64,000 bases of DNA from Apoda limacodes. Lineage: Eukaryota > Arthropoda > Insecta > Lepidoptera > Limacodidae. Under the pieces are notes generated by a model. That model was not told the DNA's origin. It did no database searches and saw only the letters and a program-made list of their open reading frames with translations. The DNA lies in assembly GCA_946406115.1 (NCBI GenBank), contig OX291546.1:17601019-17665018 (forward strand). The letters run 5' to 3'. A program made the position numbers and the translations under genes. Shown piece after piece: positions 38,246 through 48,795 of the stretch. Position 1 is the first letter of the stretch. Each line of letters begins with the position of its first letter.

Positions 38246-41093
38246 AAATTTAGAATTTCCATGAAAAAAGTAAAATAATATATTATTAAGCATATCTGAG
38301 GACATAGAACTAGTATACGTTAGTATAATGTGTCTGTACTTACTGTTTATGTTTACGGCGGCAGAGATAGAAATCCTTTGCTCATACTGCGTGTACAACA
38401 TTATTATTGAATAAACCTGACCTCAGAACTCACGGCCATTTCGCCGATTTATATTCATGAACCTCTTCTAATTCAGTGTTTGTATATAACGATAATGTTT
38501 TTTCACATTGTGTACCTAACAATGACCTTCTTAATAATAAATATAGTTTTTCCTATATACTTAAGTTTAATTTCAGAGTAACAGAATTTACATGTAATTT
38601 TTTTCTTGCTTGAATTAGTAGACTAAACAAAAAAAAGATTTATGAAGAAGTGCTGGAAAACGGAATTTAAATCTACATAAATGCAGATTTCTCTTTTTCC
38701 TTTTCAAGACTGAAATTGGTCACGCAAAGTTCGTTCTAATTTAAAAATCACCGAGCTCTTTACAGAACTGGAGTAAAGATTTACATGGGTTGCGAGGTAC
38801 TTAATAATAAAAAAATTGGGTAGTAGATACCCATTACCGCGGGCGAAGTGTTTAGGTTTTTTGGATGGGAAAAATCTGGAACGGTTTCACCTTAAACAAT
38901 AACGCAAAGAAGTAAAATAACTATAAAGGCGTGTACCTAATTAGATTTAATGAACCGGAAATACTGAAGCGTGTATGTAAGTATTTCGATTTCCAACCAT
39001 TCATCACTGCGTGAACTGAGCTATTTATAACAAATTACATTACATGACTGTTACAAATATTAAAATTATTTATGTAGAAACTTTTAGTAGCAGTGGCTAG
39101 TGTTTACGTTCTATTCCTTACTGGCTTACGTAACTGTCCTTATTACTTATTCATCTGAAAAAATATTTCTAGAAGTCTACGTGGAGTGAATGTATAGTTA
39201 CGCAAAAACATTCATTCACTGGACCTAATCACGAATATGAGTAATAATTTATACCTGTGTACTAACATTTTTATACGCTATTTGTAAGTGTCATGATTTA
39301 GTGTATAAAAATACTATTCAAGCAACCTGAATGTAGTCTAGGTAACATTTTCTTAATAAGGTATCACAAAAAGAGCTGAGATCTGACTTGGCTTAACAAC
39401 TGCTTTTATATATAACGAGCGTTCGATCTTTAGAGATTTTCTTAAATTTGTATCAATTTTGTTATACATGGCAAGGGTTAGACTAAGGAAAATAGAAATG
39501 AAAGAGGTGCCTGGTAGTATTAAGGTTTGTTCAAATTATTAGTCAGTAGTTAAGGGCAATCAGTTCTGCTGACAGCATGGCGTGAGTAACAAACATTTCA
39601 ACTCATTTTCACATTAAAAAGGAAATTAGTTTTTCCATTTTGATATATCACATGTAACAAGCAATTGATTATATATAATCGACTTTTACATATTTAATAC
39701 ATCAAAATGGAATATTAAAAAAGCCATCGTAATCCTCGAAATCGTTGTTAAAAGGAAATATAAAATTAGGAAAATTAAAAATTTAAATCGTAGTCTTAAA
39801 TAGACTATTGTTCTATTATCTATTAGGTTTACAATAATCCTACTTCTTTGTATCTCGTAAATTTTGCTATATACTATATTCTAATCGACTTTAAAAAATA
39901 TCTCAATTCGTACACACGTATACCATTTTTTGTGTTAAGCTGGTTTATTTCTAAAAGGTGAGGTGGTGCACAAGTCAAAAAGTATTTCAAAACACATATC
40001 AATACATTTACATCTTAAGAGGACTTAGACTAAATTCGATGATTTTTCGTGTTTTTTTTTTTGTTTTTCTTTACTGAGACTGAGGTCTTTTAAATAAAGT
40101 AAGGGTGGATTTGCCTCAGAAACATTGTTTTGTCACAAAGGACAAACCTAGATTTTGGTCAATTCTGGACAGAATCATTGTCGGATTGCTTAGTTTACCA
40201 CTGCCCTATTGATTTTCCACCTTAAGCTCTAGACTATTATTTAGTTATGCAACCTAATATTATTATTATAATAATATTAAGATGCATACTTATTATACTT
40301 CTTTGCTTCATTCTTCAGAAATAATATTCTTCTCAATCGAGAATCGAACTTCACTTGGTAAGTTCGTTTGATTATTCAGGATGACCCTGTAAATCGTAGA
40401 TCAAACGTAACGGGGGCATATAGGGGATCATCCTCAACAAATAATCCTTCTATGGGATGCCCGGAGATCGACGGCACAAAATATATGACATTTTTTATAA
40501 TTTTTTATTAAAAAATTACTATTTTAGTCATAAATTGGCATAATAGTCAAAGGGGATTGTTAAAAACAGGTATTGATCTTAAATACAATTATGGAAGTGA
40601 TTCGACAACTGTGGGTACACTAAAAAGTGAGTAAAGGCAGCGTTTGTAAGAAAAGGTTAAGTCGCACGATTTTTTTTCCAACTTTAAGGCCGTACTGTGA
40701 AAAAGAGTGTACTACTGAAAAGTGGCCCTTGAAAAGGAATGCCTGTTTAATTAGAATTCCAATGAGGTATTAACACATAGCTGTGTGTAGCTAATTCATT
40801 TCACAAAATTAATTTTTCAGTGTCGAGTCGGGTCTAGCATTGACCACAAATTATATAGTATTATGATTGACCTACGATTAAAAAAAAACCTGTTATGGTG
40901 ACGGTTACTTTTGCATTAGCGGTATGAAAATGATGTTTCTTGATATCTTTTGTCCTTTTTACTCGGGCGCTTTCCATTGTGTGCTATCCAGCTCATTTTT
41001 TTGTTGAGATAAGTGTATTTTGTAAGTGCAAGTGGCCCAAAAGGAAGTAAATAAAAATCAAATGGTTACATGATTGACAATATAGTATCGCGC
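38246..41093. other. Long AT-rich stretch, no gene seen
   Basis: Nearly 2.9 kb without a supported gene, open frame of note, RNA signature or recognisable element. It is the cleanest candidate for ordinary non-coding DNA in the window. Confidence 0.55.
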
Positions 41094-41995
41094 TTTTTTA
41101 TACCACTAAGGTAAGGTAAGGTAAACAAGCCAACGACCCGCCTGATGGCAAGCGTTCACCGTACTCTATGGAGCTTGCCACACCAAGGGTATCACTCGCG
41201 CGTTGCCAACCTTTAAAAAATCTAATAATTTCTTTCTTGAAAAGCCTCATACTTTTTTTCCTCTGAAAACCTTGGCCTTTTTTCTCTGAAACCGCACTGT
41301 ACCCGACCATTTCGGTTCTAAATTATGAGACTGAATTCCCTGCCGATGGCGAGCGGTGCCATGGTAAAAAGTAGCCGTGGGCATCATTTGGAACAATTCA
41401 TCAGAACACTTCCCATTGTACAAGCGGTCTCTCCTCAGACTCACGAACGTGCGGCAAGTGAGTTTGGGATCGTCGACAATTCTCACAGCCCGTCGTTGAA
41501 CCGAGTCAAAATGGCCAAGCTGGTATCCGGATGCACCCACCCAGAGATGGCGACAGTACTCTATATGGGACCGTCTTGTAAAAGAGCCTTGAGAACACCA
41601 AGTTTTTTGGACGCTAGCTTTACCTTGTCTTGCAAATGATCTAGAAACTAAACATCGCTGGAGACGTCAAAACCAAGGATCCCAATACTTTTGGAAATGG
41701 AGAGGTGAGTGTTCTGGAATTGTGGGAGTACAGTTAAAGTGGTTTTTTAGCGGTAAACGCGCAGACTTGTGTCTTTGTAGGGTGGAATGGGATCGAGTTT
41801 TCCCGTCCCCAGACAGAGATCTTAGACAGAGTGGTCTCGATTTGAGACACAAGTTCTTCTCGCTTTTCCTCTACAACGGAACGATGGATGGTAGGAAAGC
41901 GCGAAAAGGTGAGTGAATATAGGACATAACTCAGGAGCACACTGATCACTGCTGGTATACCGCCTGGCACACTTGACTTATGAACGTCTAGAGAA

Positions 41996-42001
41996 AGCAA
42001 C
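41996..42001. repeat. Target duplication of the nested insertion, left copy
   Basis: AGCAAC, repeated at 42709-42714. Comparison with copy A (GGCGTTGCTTTCC) shows that only one such unit existed before the insertion. Confidence 0.75.
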
Positions 42002-42708
42002 AAAGTCAAAGTCAAAGTCAAAATGGTTTATTCAAATAAGGATTTTACAATCACTTTTGAATCGTCAAAGTTATAAAATATTATTTTTTGAACCCTCCCA
42101 CCTTCCCGCCGGTTCACAATGTTGTTGATTTCTACCGAGAAGTATCCGGCAAGAAACTCGATAGTTACTCTTTTAAAAACACTTAAATAAACTAAAATAC
42201 AATTAATGTTTTAAATAAAAGATTTTTAGTCGTACAATTTTATGTTATTTCCATTTTAATTTGGTTTACCTATGCATCCTGTAATTGAGCATCATCAGTC
42301 CCAAGGATTTTTATCATTTACATAGTCTGAAATATTGTAGTATGCCTTTTTACAAAGTACCTGCTTGATAAAAGATTTAAATTTACTTATTGATAGATTT
42401 TGAATTTTATTGGGAACTTTGTTGTAAAAGTGTATACATTGCCCCATAAAAGAGTTACTTATTTTGTGTAGACGTGTATAATGCACCAACAGCTTATTTT
42501 TACTTCTAGTATTTACTTTGTGAACGTCACTTTTCTTGCTGAAACTATTGATATTTTTATGTACATATAAAAGATTTTCATATATGTACTGCGACACTAA
42601 AGTTAAAATTTTTACTTCCCTAAACCTATCCCTCAGAGATATCCTAGATCCTAATTTATAAACAGCACGAATTGCCCTTTTTTGTAACAAAAATATTGTA
42701 TTTACATC
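42002..42708 (-). mobile_element. 5'-truncated LINE of a second family nested in copy C
   Basis: The insertion is flanked by AGCAAC direct repeats and ends on its 3' side with a (TTTGAC)n tail after CCTTATTTGAATAAACC. Its minus-strand frame reads FLLQKRAIRAVYKLGSRISL, LTLVSQYIYENLLYVHKNIN and FMGQCIHFYNKVPNKIQNLS, to a stop at 42295. This is the C-terminus of a very common lepidopteran LINE; the degenerate copy at 43675-45519 belongs to the same family (LQKRAPGSIYNLSHRHSL). Confidence 0.8.
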
Positions 42709-43050
42709 AGCAACGCCTGCCGGACCTCCCACTGTGATATGGAGATTTCCGGTATGGTCTAACCTTACCATGGTATACCACGGTGGTACAGCGCCTTCGT
42801 CGTTCGTATTCGAGTTAGAGGCAAAGAGACTGCCTAGTAGATCGGCTTTCTCTTGCACTATGGGCCAAGTCTCCATCGGTCTTGCGCAGTGGTGGTAACG
42901 ATGACTGGCAAAAAATCCCTTGGGCAGCTTTAGAAAGCGACCAGAAAGCTCGCCTCCCAGAGGGATAGCTTGCAGGTCACCCACCTTTTTTTCCGATGAA
43001 TTGAAATTTAGCTCCGGCAGTAGCTTTTTAACTGAATCACGAGGTAGCAT
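42295..43050 (-). pseudogene. Chimeric open frame across the nested insertion
   Basis: This 251-codon frame joins two unrelated LINE proteins. Its first half is the shifted pre-RT region of copy C (RYHHCARPMETWP, ADLLGSLFASNSNTNDEGAV); the second half from VNTIFLLQKRAIR is the tail of the second-family LINE. The junction is at about 42708. The fusion arose because the insertion happened to keep a frame open. There is no reason to think it is expressed, but gene finders may report it as a novel gene. Confidence 0.75.
42709..42714. repeat. Target duplication of the nested insertion, right copy
   Basis: AGCAAC, matching 41996-42001. Confidence 0.75.
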
Positions 43051-44339
43051 TTAATAAGCGTTTTACCTCAAAAATATTCGGATCCTTATTATTACGAGTT
43101 GAGGTCCAAGCCTTTTTTGGCAGTTTGCTTCAGTATTTAAGCTTCTCTGCATGACCTATTAAACCACGGTCGTTTTTTGACGCCGGCAGCTACTCACAGG
43201 TTAGGAATAAAACATTCCATACCAGCGAGGATTGTCTCAGTGACAGCGGCTGAGCAGACGTCAGGATCTTCTGAGCTAAAGCAAAGCTGGCTCTACGGGT
43301 ACGATGCATAAAATTCTCGCAATACATCCCGTCCGGACGTGTAGTCAGCAGAAGGTTCAGTAAGGAACTCGTATGGTACTCTATGTCTGGTGTTCTTGTT
43401 GGAGAAAGTACCAGCTAAGAGAATCCATAGGTCAGAGCAAATTCATAGGCAGATATCCCTGCGTAGTAATTGGTTCGAGAGTCTCCCAGAATAACTAGTT
43501 CTGCTGAGGGATATTGCTCTAGAACTTTGCTCTAAAATAATAATTACAGAAAAAAATTAAAATGTCTTCCTCTGGCTATTAAGAATATTCGACTTCTACG
43601 TAAAAAGTTGTGTTGAAGTTAACGCAATGTGATTCTGTTTCTTTAGTGTGTTGTAGTTAATTATACAGCAAGAGAAAATGAGTGGGAAATTCAATGATTA
43701 TGTCAAAAAATATTCTAAATTGTTTAAAGTTGTCTGCCGCATGGCTAAATCACTTTTTCTGAATAAAAAAATTAAAAACAGTAGTGACAAAATAAAAGCC
43801 ACTTGAAATATTATCAATGCTGAGACTGGATAATATAAACTCCGCAAAAGTGAAAATTGCCTGGAGATTGATTTTTTTATTTTAAGATTTTTTATAGAGA
43901 TTGCCTTATTATTTGATAAAATCTTTTGGATATTCCAGTTTCTACTAATAATTCGCTAAACTCTTCTTCATTATAAGCAGAGGCACTGCTGAAAGAAAAT
44001 GTAAAATAATGCTCTAAAGATTTTAAATTCACACATGTAAAACATAATGATGTTATTAAAGTATTTAACTCATTAAATTTAATTAAAAAAAACACTGCTG
44101 ACCTGTAGGGCCATTCTGTTACCCTAGTTAATTTCAGTTATTGCTCTCGATTGATATTTAATAAATATATTGATTAAGGTGTATTTCCTGATCTCTTGAA
44201 GTACAATAAAGTTATACCTCTATTTAAATCAGGTAGTACTTACTACTGACCTGTCTATCTTTGGACCAAATTCTATACTACCTCTTTTTAGTAAAAAATT
44301 TTGAAAACCTGATCTTAAATCAATTGAGTATTCACTTTT

Positions 44340-44820
44340 GTTCCCTGCTAATTTGTAAACAGTTTGGATTTACAAGGGGTCGCTGAACAACCGATGATAC
44401 TGTTGAACTTATCCAGCACATATTTGATGATTGGGAAGACTCTATGGATGCCTTGGGTGTTTTCTGTGATCTATCTAAGGCATTCGATTGCATCCAACAT
44501 GAAACTATAATTAGAAAATTACAAAACGATCGTATTAAGATTACTGCACTTAAACTAATTAGCTCATATCTGGACAAAAGAATTTAGACAGTTGACATTA
44601 ATGGGAAGCACTCCCCTGGATCAAACATTAAAATTGGTGTATCACAGGGTTCCATTCTTGGGCCATTCCTATTTCTTATATACATTAATGATCTGCCTAT
44701 GCTTGTAAAAGATAGTCATGAGATAGTGTTGTTTGCTGACGACACATCACTTTTATTTAAACTTAAAAGACGTGAATTTTAAATAATGTTAATAACTGTC
44801 TGACTAAAGTTGTCCACTGG
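44340..44820 (+). pseudogene. RT core of the second-family LINE
   Basis: One plus frame reads CKQFGFTRGR, a TGA, then TTDDTVELIQHIFDDWEDSM, ALGVFCDLSKAFDCIQHETI (motif A, Asp present), a TAG, then [20 protein letters not shown] and [12 protein letters not shown] (motif C, FADD). Two or three nonsense codons make it inactive. The opposite-strand open frame at 44332-44577 is its shadow. Confidence 0.8.
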
Positions 44821-44826
44821 TTCAAC

Positions 44827-45429
44827 ATGAATAATTTACTCCCTAATAGCAAGAAAACCAAATGTATAAAATTTTTAACACCAAATATCAGTCAGATAAG
44901 AACCAGTGTATTTAAAAACGGGGAGCAGTCAAATAATGTAGATAATACAGTATTCTTTGGTATTATCCTAGACACAAAGCTTCGGTGGGTCCTACATATA
45001 GCTAGATTGGCGAATAGACTTAGTTCTGCAGCATTCGTGGTTAGAAGACTTACGAAAAAAGCTACTGCCCGGATAGTATACTTCAGCTACTTTCATAGCG
45101 TGATGTCCTACGGTATTTTACTATCGGGACACGCAGCTGATATTCAAACAATATTTAAGCTTCAGAAGAGGGCTCCTGGATCAATTTACAATCTATCCCA
45201 TAGACACTCTTTAAGAGATAAATTTAAGGAAATCAAGGTCTTAACCTTACCGTCTCAGTATATATTAGATAAATTAATTTATATTCATAAAAATATTGAT
45301 TGCTTTAAAAAGAATAGCGATATTCATAATACTCGAAATAGACACAAACTTGCTTTGATCTACATAAAATCATTTAAAGGACAATGTATCAGTCTTACAA
45401 TAAAATCCCTGCAAAATTATGTCAATTAA
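44827..45429 (+). pseudogene. C-terminal part of the second-family LINE ORF
   Basis: An open 200-codon frame with FFGIILDTKLRWVLHIARLA, LTKKATARIVYFSYFHSVMS, GILLSGHAADIQTIFKLQKR and LTLPSQYILDKLIYIHKNID. These blocks align by eye with the nested copy at 42295-42700. The ATG at 44827 is internal (NNLLPNSKKTKCIKF follows the RT thumb in the family), so it is not a true start. Confidence 0.8.
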
Positions 45430-45519
45430 TCTTAAAAATTACCTAAAACTTTATAACACAATTCAGGTCTACCTTAATAAAATCAAATATCATTTTGTTA
45501 AAAAAATACAAAAAAAAAA

Positions 45520-46439
45520 CAATACACTGTTTTGTAGACTAAATTATTAGTAAATAAAGTTTTCGCATAATTTTGTACGTAACATATTTATTCAAAAGGA
45601 ACACAAAGTTTCTTCACTCTTATTTCAGTATTCCAAACAATCTCGACCGCAGCATTCTCCGCACTGGAATTTATAGTACTTTTATGACTTATTTGTGTGT
45701 CACTGGCAAAATTTCTTTGAAGGTAAAATACAATTAATAGATAAAACTACAAAGTTTGAATGTTTGTTTTTTTAAAGTTGGTTGTGTAATCTGGATACCT
45801 AATTTACATACTAAATCGCCAGCGATCTTGAGAATAAGAATAAACTGACTGACTTACTGACTGACTGCATATCTACGAACAGCAACAAAACACCCAGTAG
45901 TGTAGAGACCTAAAATTTGGCATAGAGGTCCTGTTATGATGTGATATTTATGCCCTAAGGGGGTAAATTAAGGAAATTCGTAATTTCTTAAGCTAAGTGC
46001 ATGAAAATTGGTATTAGACCCTAAGGTTGGAAATAAAGATTGAAGTGTTTTACCGTTTTTGGAAAAATCTTCATCTATGATGCACAATAGAAGATAAAAA
46101 TTTGTATGTCATTTTCAATGGTTTTGTAAGCCAATTCGAACTAAGTACATTTTTTCCTAAAGTTCACGCAGCCGAAGTCACGAGAAAAAGCAAGGATCTA
46201 GTTACATACATTATATTATTAATTTCAATTCTTACATTTCCTCATTACTTGGTTTTGTGGTTGCGTTTAGCGCCGAATGAATTGAGGTCATTTGTGACGT
46301 CTATTACAGAAGAATAAAAAGTGAGTACCGACATATTTTGTTCGCCGCCTGCCTGACTTCACCCTGATGATTGATGCCGAACTCTATCAATGGAGTTTGA
46401 GAAATATGAGAAACCTGTCTTAAAAAGTCAAGACTTAGA
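45520..46439. other. AT-rich DNA with an old repeat at about 45815-46035
   Basis: CTGACTGACTTACTGACTGACTG, ACCTAAAATTTGGCATAGAG and CCTAAGGGGGTAAATT are text typical of non-coding lepidopteran repeats (compare 47820-48010, ACTTGGAGGGTG ... CCCTAAGGGGGTG). No gene. Confidence 0.45.
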
Positions 46440-46560
46440 AGAATGTATTCAATTCAATAATTATTTATTTTACAATACAACACATATTAGCACACAAACA
46501 AAATAAAACTTATAAGCACAATGGCCAGCTTATCCCTGAAAAAGTGTAAGAGATAATACA
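46440..46560 (-). mobile_element. Probable LINE 3' end scrap
   Basis: On the minus strand: AGCTGGCCATTGTGCTTATA, then TGTGTGCTAATATGTGTTGT and AAAATAAATAATTATTGAAT. This is reminiscent of the 3' end of a lepidopteran LINE with an AATAAA and no long poly(A). Weak. Confidence 0.3.
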
Positions 46561-47165
46561 CATAGAAAAGTAGGAGGCAAAGAGTGTTAGTACAACTTTA
46601 TTAATAAACTTATTTAAATTAAAAACAATTAATAATGTAAAGAAATAAAAAAAAAATACTAAATATATAAATAATATTACTATTATTTATTAACATACAT
46701 ATATTAAACAATGATATAACATAAATATAAATACACAAAATACATTATATAAATTTAATATACATATATATTCAATTAATAGAGATAAATAAGTTCTCTT
46801 AATCTTTGAATAAATCTGTGATAATTTTTTGCTTCTCTTTATTTTAGGCGCATTTAAGTTACCGCTCAATGTGTTAGATTTCATAATCCAGCCAAGTTGA
46901 AAAGACAGAAATCGGTATGCAGCTAAAAAAATATTTTACTCACCTCTAAAGTCGGATTATTGGCACTAAGCGCATAATGTTCATTATGCCATTAAACAAA
47001 AAGCTTCTTTTCCTGCTAGACCACAATAGCATGTGCATATACTACTTTGGTTAGGATGACAAACCAACTTTTAGTACCCAGCTGTTGTGACTGTCCGCTA
47101 CACGCTGCATCTATCCTATCTTGGGATAATAATCTATGAAGATCTTAATGACAGTGTTCTTCGTG
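46561..47165. other. AT-rich DNA
   Basis: No motif. The minus-strand open frame 46690-46884 is of low complexity. Confidence 0.5.
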
Positions 47166-47186
47166 CTAACCTAACCTAACCTAACC
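47166..47186. repeat. Short telomere-like (CCTAA)4 run
   Basis: Four CTAAC units plus a C, the complement of the insect TTAGG telomere repeat. Too short to be more than an interstitial scrap. Confidence 0.8.
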
Positions 47187-47214
47187 ATAACAAACATAAA
47201 AACCTAATTAATGA

Positions 47215-47437
47215 TCTTTTGTTCGTGAGAAACCCGCACGACCAGCAGTAACACGCACACAGCCCGCAGTGACGGAGCGCCCCTATGCGGACTGTATCCA
47301 TCATATCATCCATGACTGCCCAATCAGGAAAAATCCTGGAAAAATCCCGAATCTTATTTCTCCTGATGAAGACCGATTCCATTGGGTCAAGAATTTAGAT
47401 GTGATAAACATTTTTATTGATATTATTCGAGATTAAC
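47215..47437 (+). pseudogene. C-terminal zinc-finger-like tail of a LINE protein
   Basis: A frame without a start codon is open from 47215 to the TAA at 47435-47437. It reads ...TERPYADCIHHIIHDCPIRK, then NLISPDEDRFHWVKNLDV. A Cys-X3/4-His-X4/5-Cys-Pro pattern followed by a W..NLD ending is the usual C-terminus of several LINE RT proteins. No RT sequence precedes it, so only the tail remains. The minus-strand open frame at 47176-47382 is its shadow. Confidence 0.45.
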
Positions 47438-47454
47438 GTTTATAATATACCTAC

Positions 47455-47700
47455 TACAAAGACTTCGATTTCTGTTATCTGTTCTATGGACTGCACAATA
47501 CCCTCATAAAATTAGCCACACTTTAGAAAGAGACGAAGCTGATGTGCTGCAACTAGCTGCCTCTTTTCTGTAAAATAAAAACCAAACGTTAGAAAGAGAC
47601 AAGACGCCGCAGATTCAGTTAGTCTGTTTTACACTTTTGCGACTGTTTGTCTTCACAGCTGTCTAGGAAATGTGATGTCCAGTCCCTGTCTATGACCTAG
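47455..47700 (+). repeat. Dispersed repeat, second copy of 30745-30995
   Basis: AAAATTAGCCACACTTTAGA, AAGAGACGAAGC and CTCTTTTCTGT-type text follow the order in the first copy. Similarity is moderate. Confidence 0.55.
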
Positions 47701-48499
47701 ACGTATTACAGAATACAGTTAAAAAACTATTAAACAAATTAAAGATTGCCATTGACTGCCTTTTGACTCTATAGTTATGTCGAAAATTCCTTTGAACGTA
47801 ACATATCATCTATACATATAAAATGCTTTGTCCTGAATGACTGATGGATCAACGCACAGACTTAACCGCTAATCGTAGAGGCCTGAAACTTGGAGGGTGT
47901 GTTCTGTGTATAACGTTGGCATCCGATAAGAAAGGATTTTCCGAAAATCTACCCCTAAGGGGGTGAAAAAGGGGGGCAAAGTTTGTATGGGACAACGTGA
48001 TTCCTTGGTCTAATCTCCTTCAAATTTTGCATAAACCTTTTTTAACATAATTGATGGAAGACGTGTTTCGTATTTTATTGAAATTCATCCCCTAACGGCG
48101 TTAAAAAGGGATAAAATGTTATTTTGGCGGTGATTTGCTTCGAAGTTGATATCAATACTCCTTAGTGCTTTTGATTTAAATTACATTTTATTTTGACAAA
48201 TGTTTGAAAACTCAATCCGATTTTATTCAAAAAAGGTTGAACTCACTTTAAAACATAAGCAAATACTCTTTAAAATTGGAATGTCTCGAAAGTCACCGTA
48301 CTATATAAGTACCTACTTTGAAGGTTTCTAAGCTTAAAGAGGTTATGCACTTTTTAGGCTTTTGATTGTTTGTGTATATGATATTACTTATGGTTTTCTT
48401 TTTCTACCTACATATATACATATAATAAATATAATAATGCTTTGTCCGAATGACTGACTGACGGATCAACGCACAACCTAAACTGCTGACCTGAAACTT
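47701..48499. other. Old non-coding repeats
   Basis: From about 47815 the text CTATACATATAAAATGCTTT, GTCCTGAATGACTGATGGAT and CAACGCACA begins a common lepidopteran repeat; its opening recurs at 48437 (GCTTTGTCCGAATGACTGAC). No gene. Confidence 0.45.
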
Positions 48500-48795
48500 T
48501 TCCGAAAGGGTTAAGTGCGAGTCGGACTCGCGCAATAAGAGTAAACCGATTGCAATTAAATTTTGTTATGTTGTTCTACACACGACGGGGAATGTTTGTA
48601 AGAAAGAAAAAAATATCAAGTGCAAGACGGACTCGCGCAATAAGGGAAAACCGAGTTTTAATGAAATTTTGGTAAAGTTGTTATGCACACGCCAGGGAAG
48701 GTTTCTGAATCAGTACAGCCTTTTCACAATAGGATGGTGCGGCAGTTGTTTTGAAAAAAAGAAACAACGTTTGCCGAGTCAGCTAGTTTTTAAAT
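48500..48795 (-). repeat. GGCAAACGTTG-type repeat, minus-strand copy
   Basis: On the minus strand it starts CTAGCTGACTCGGCAAACGT, then AAAACAACTGCCGCACCATC and CTGATTCAGAAACCTTCCCT. A GACGGACTCGCGCAATAAGG-type block is present twice (48510 and 48628). It matches 56383-57150. Confidence 0.6.

Larger units (their letters stand above)
41094..43530 (-). mobile_element. CR1/L2-like LINE, copy C, with nested insertion and RT-core deletion
   Basis: The minus strand starts inside the endonuclease (AELVILGD at about 43500, then YEFALTYGF and LVLSPTRTPDIEYHTSSLL), has lost about 100 bases up to DVLREFYASYP, and continues with ECFIPNL and KKRPWFNRSCREA. A 707-bp foreign insertion lies at 42002-42708. 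The RT palm is deleted: the reading jumps from SVLLSYVLYSLTFSRFPTI to HRSVVEEKREELVSQIE near 41890. The 3' end with the CCGCCTGATGG box (inverted) and T-run is at 41094-41160. Confidence 0.8.
43675..45519 (+). mobile_element. Degenerate LINE of the second family
   Basis: Plus-strand relic beginning with VKKYSKLFKVVCRMAKS and SSDKIKAT, then a decayed stretch, the RT (44340-44780) and the C-terminal part (44827-45429). The usual end (a KAYY...FIND block plus TTTGAC tail) is missing; an A-rich run near 45500 is where homology fades. Base changes and stops are frequent, so it is older than copy C's nested piece. Confidence 0.7.

Noticed and set aside
41325..41639. 104-codon plus-strand frame
   Set aside because: Antisense to the minus-strand LINE copy C.
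47166..47186. A chromosome end or telomere junction
   Set aside because: Only four CCTAA units, with ordinary sequence on both sides.
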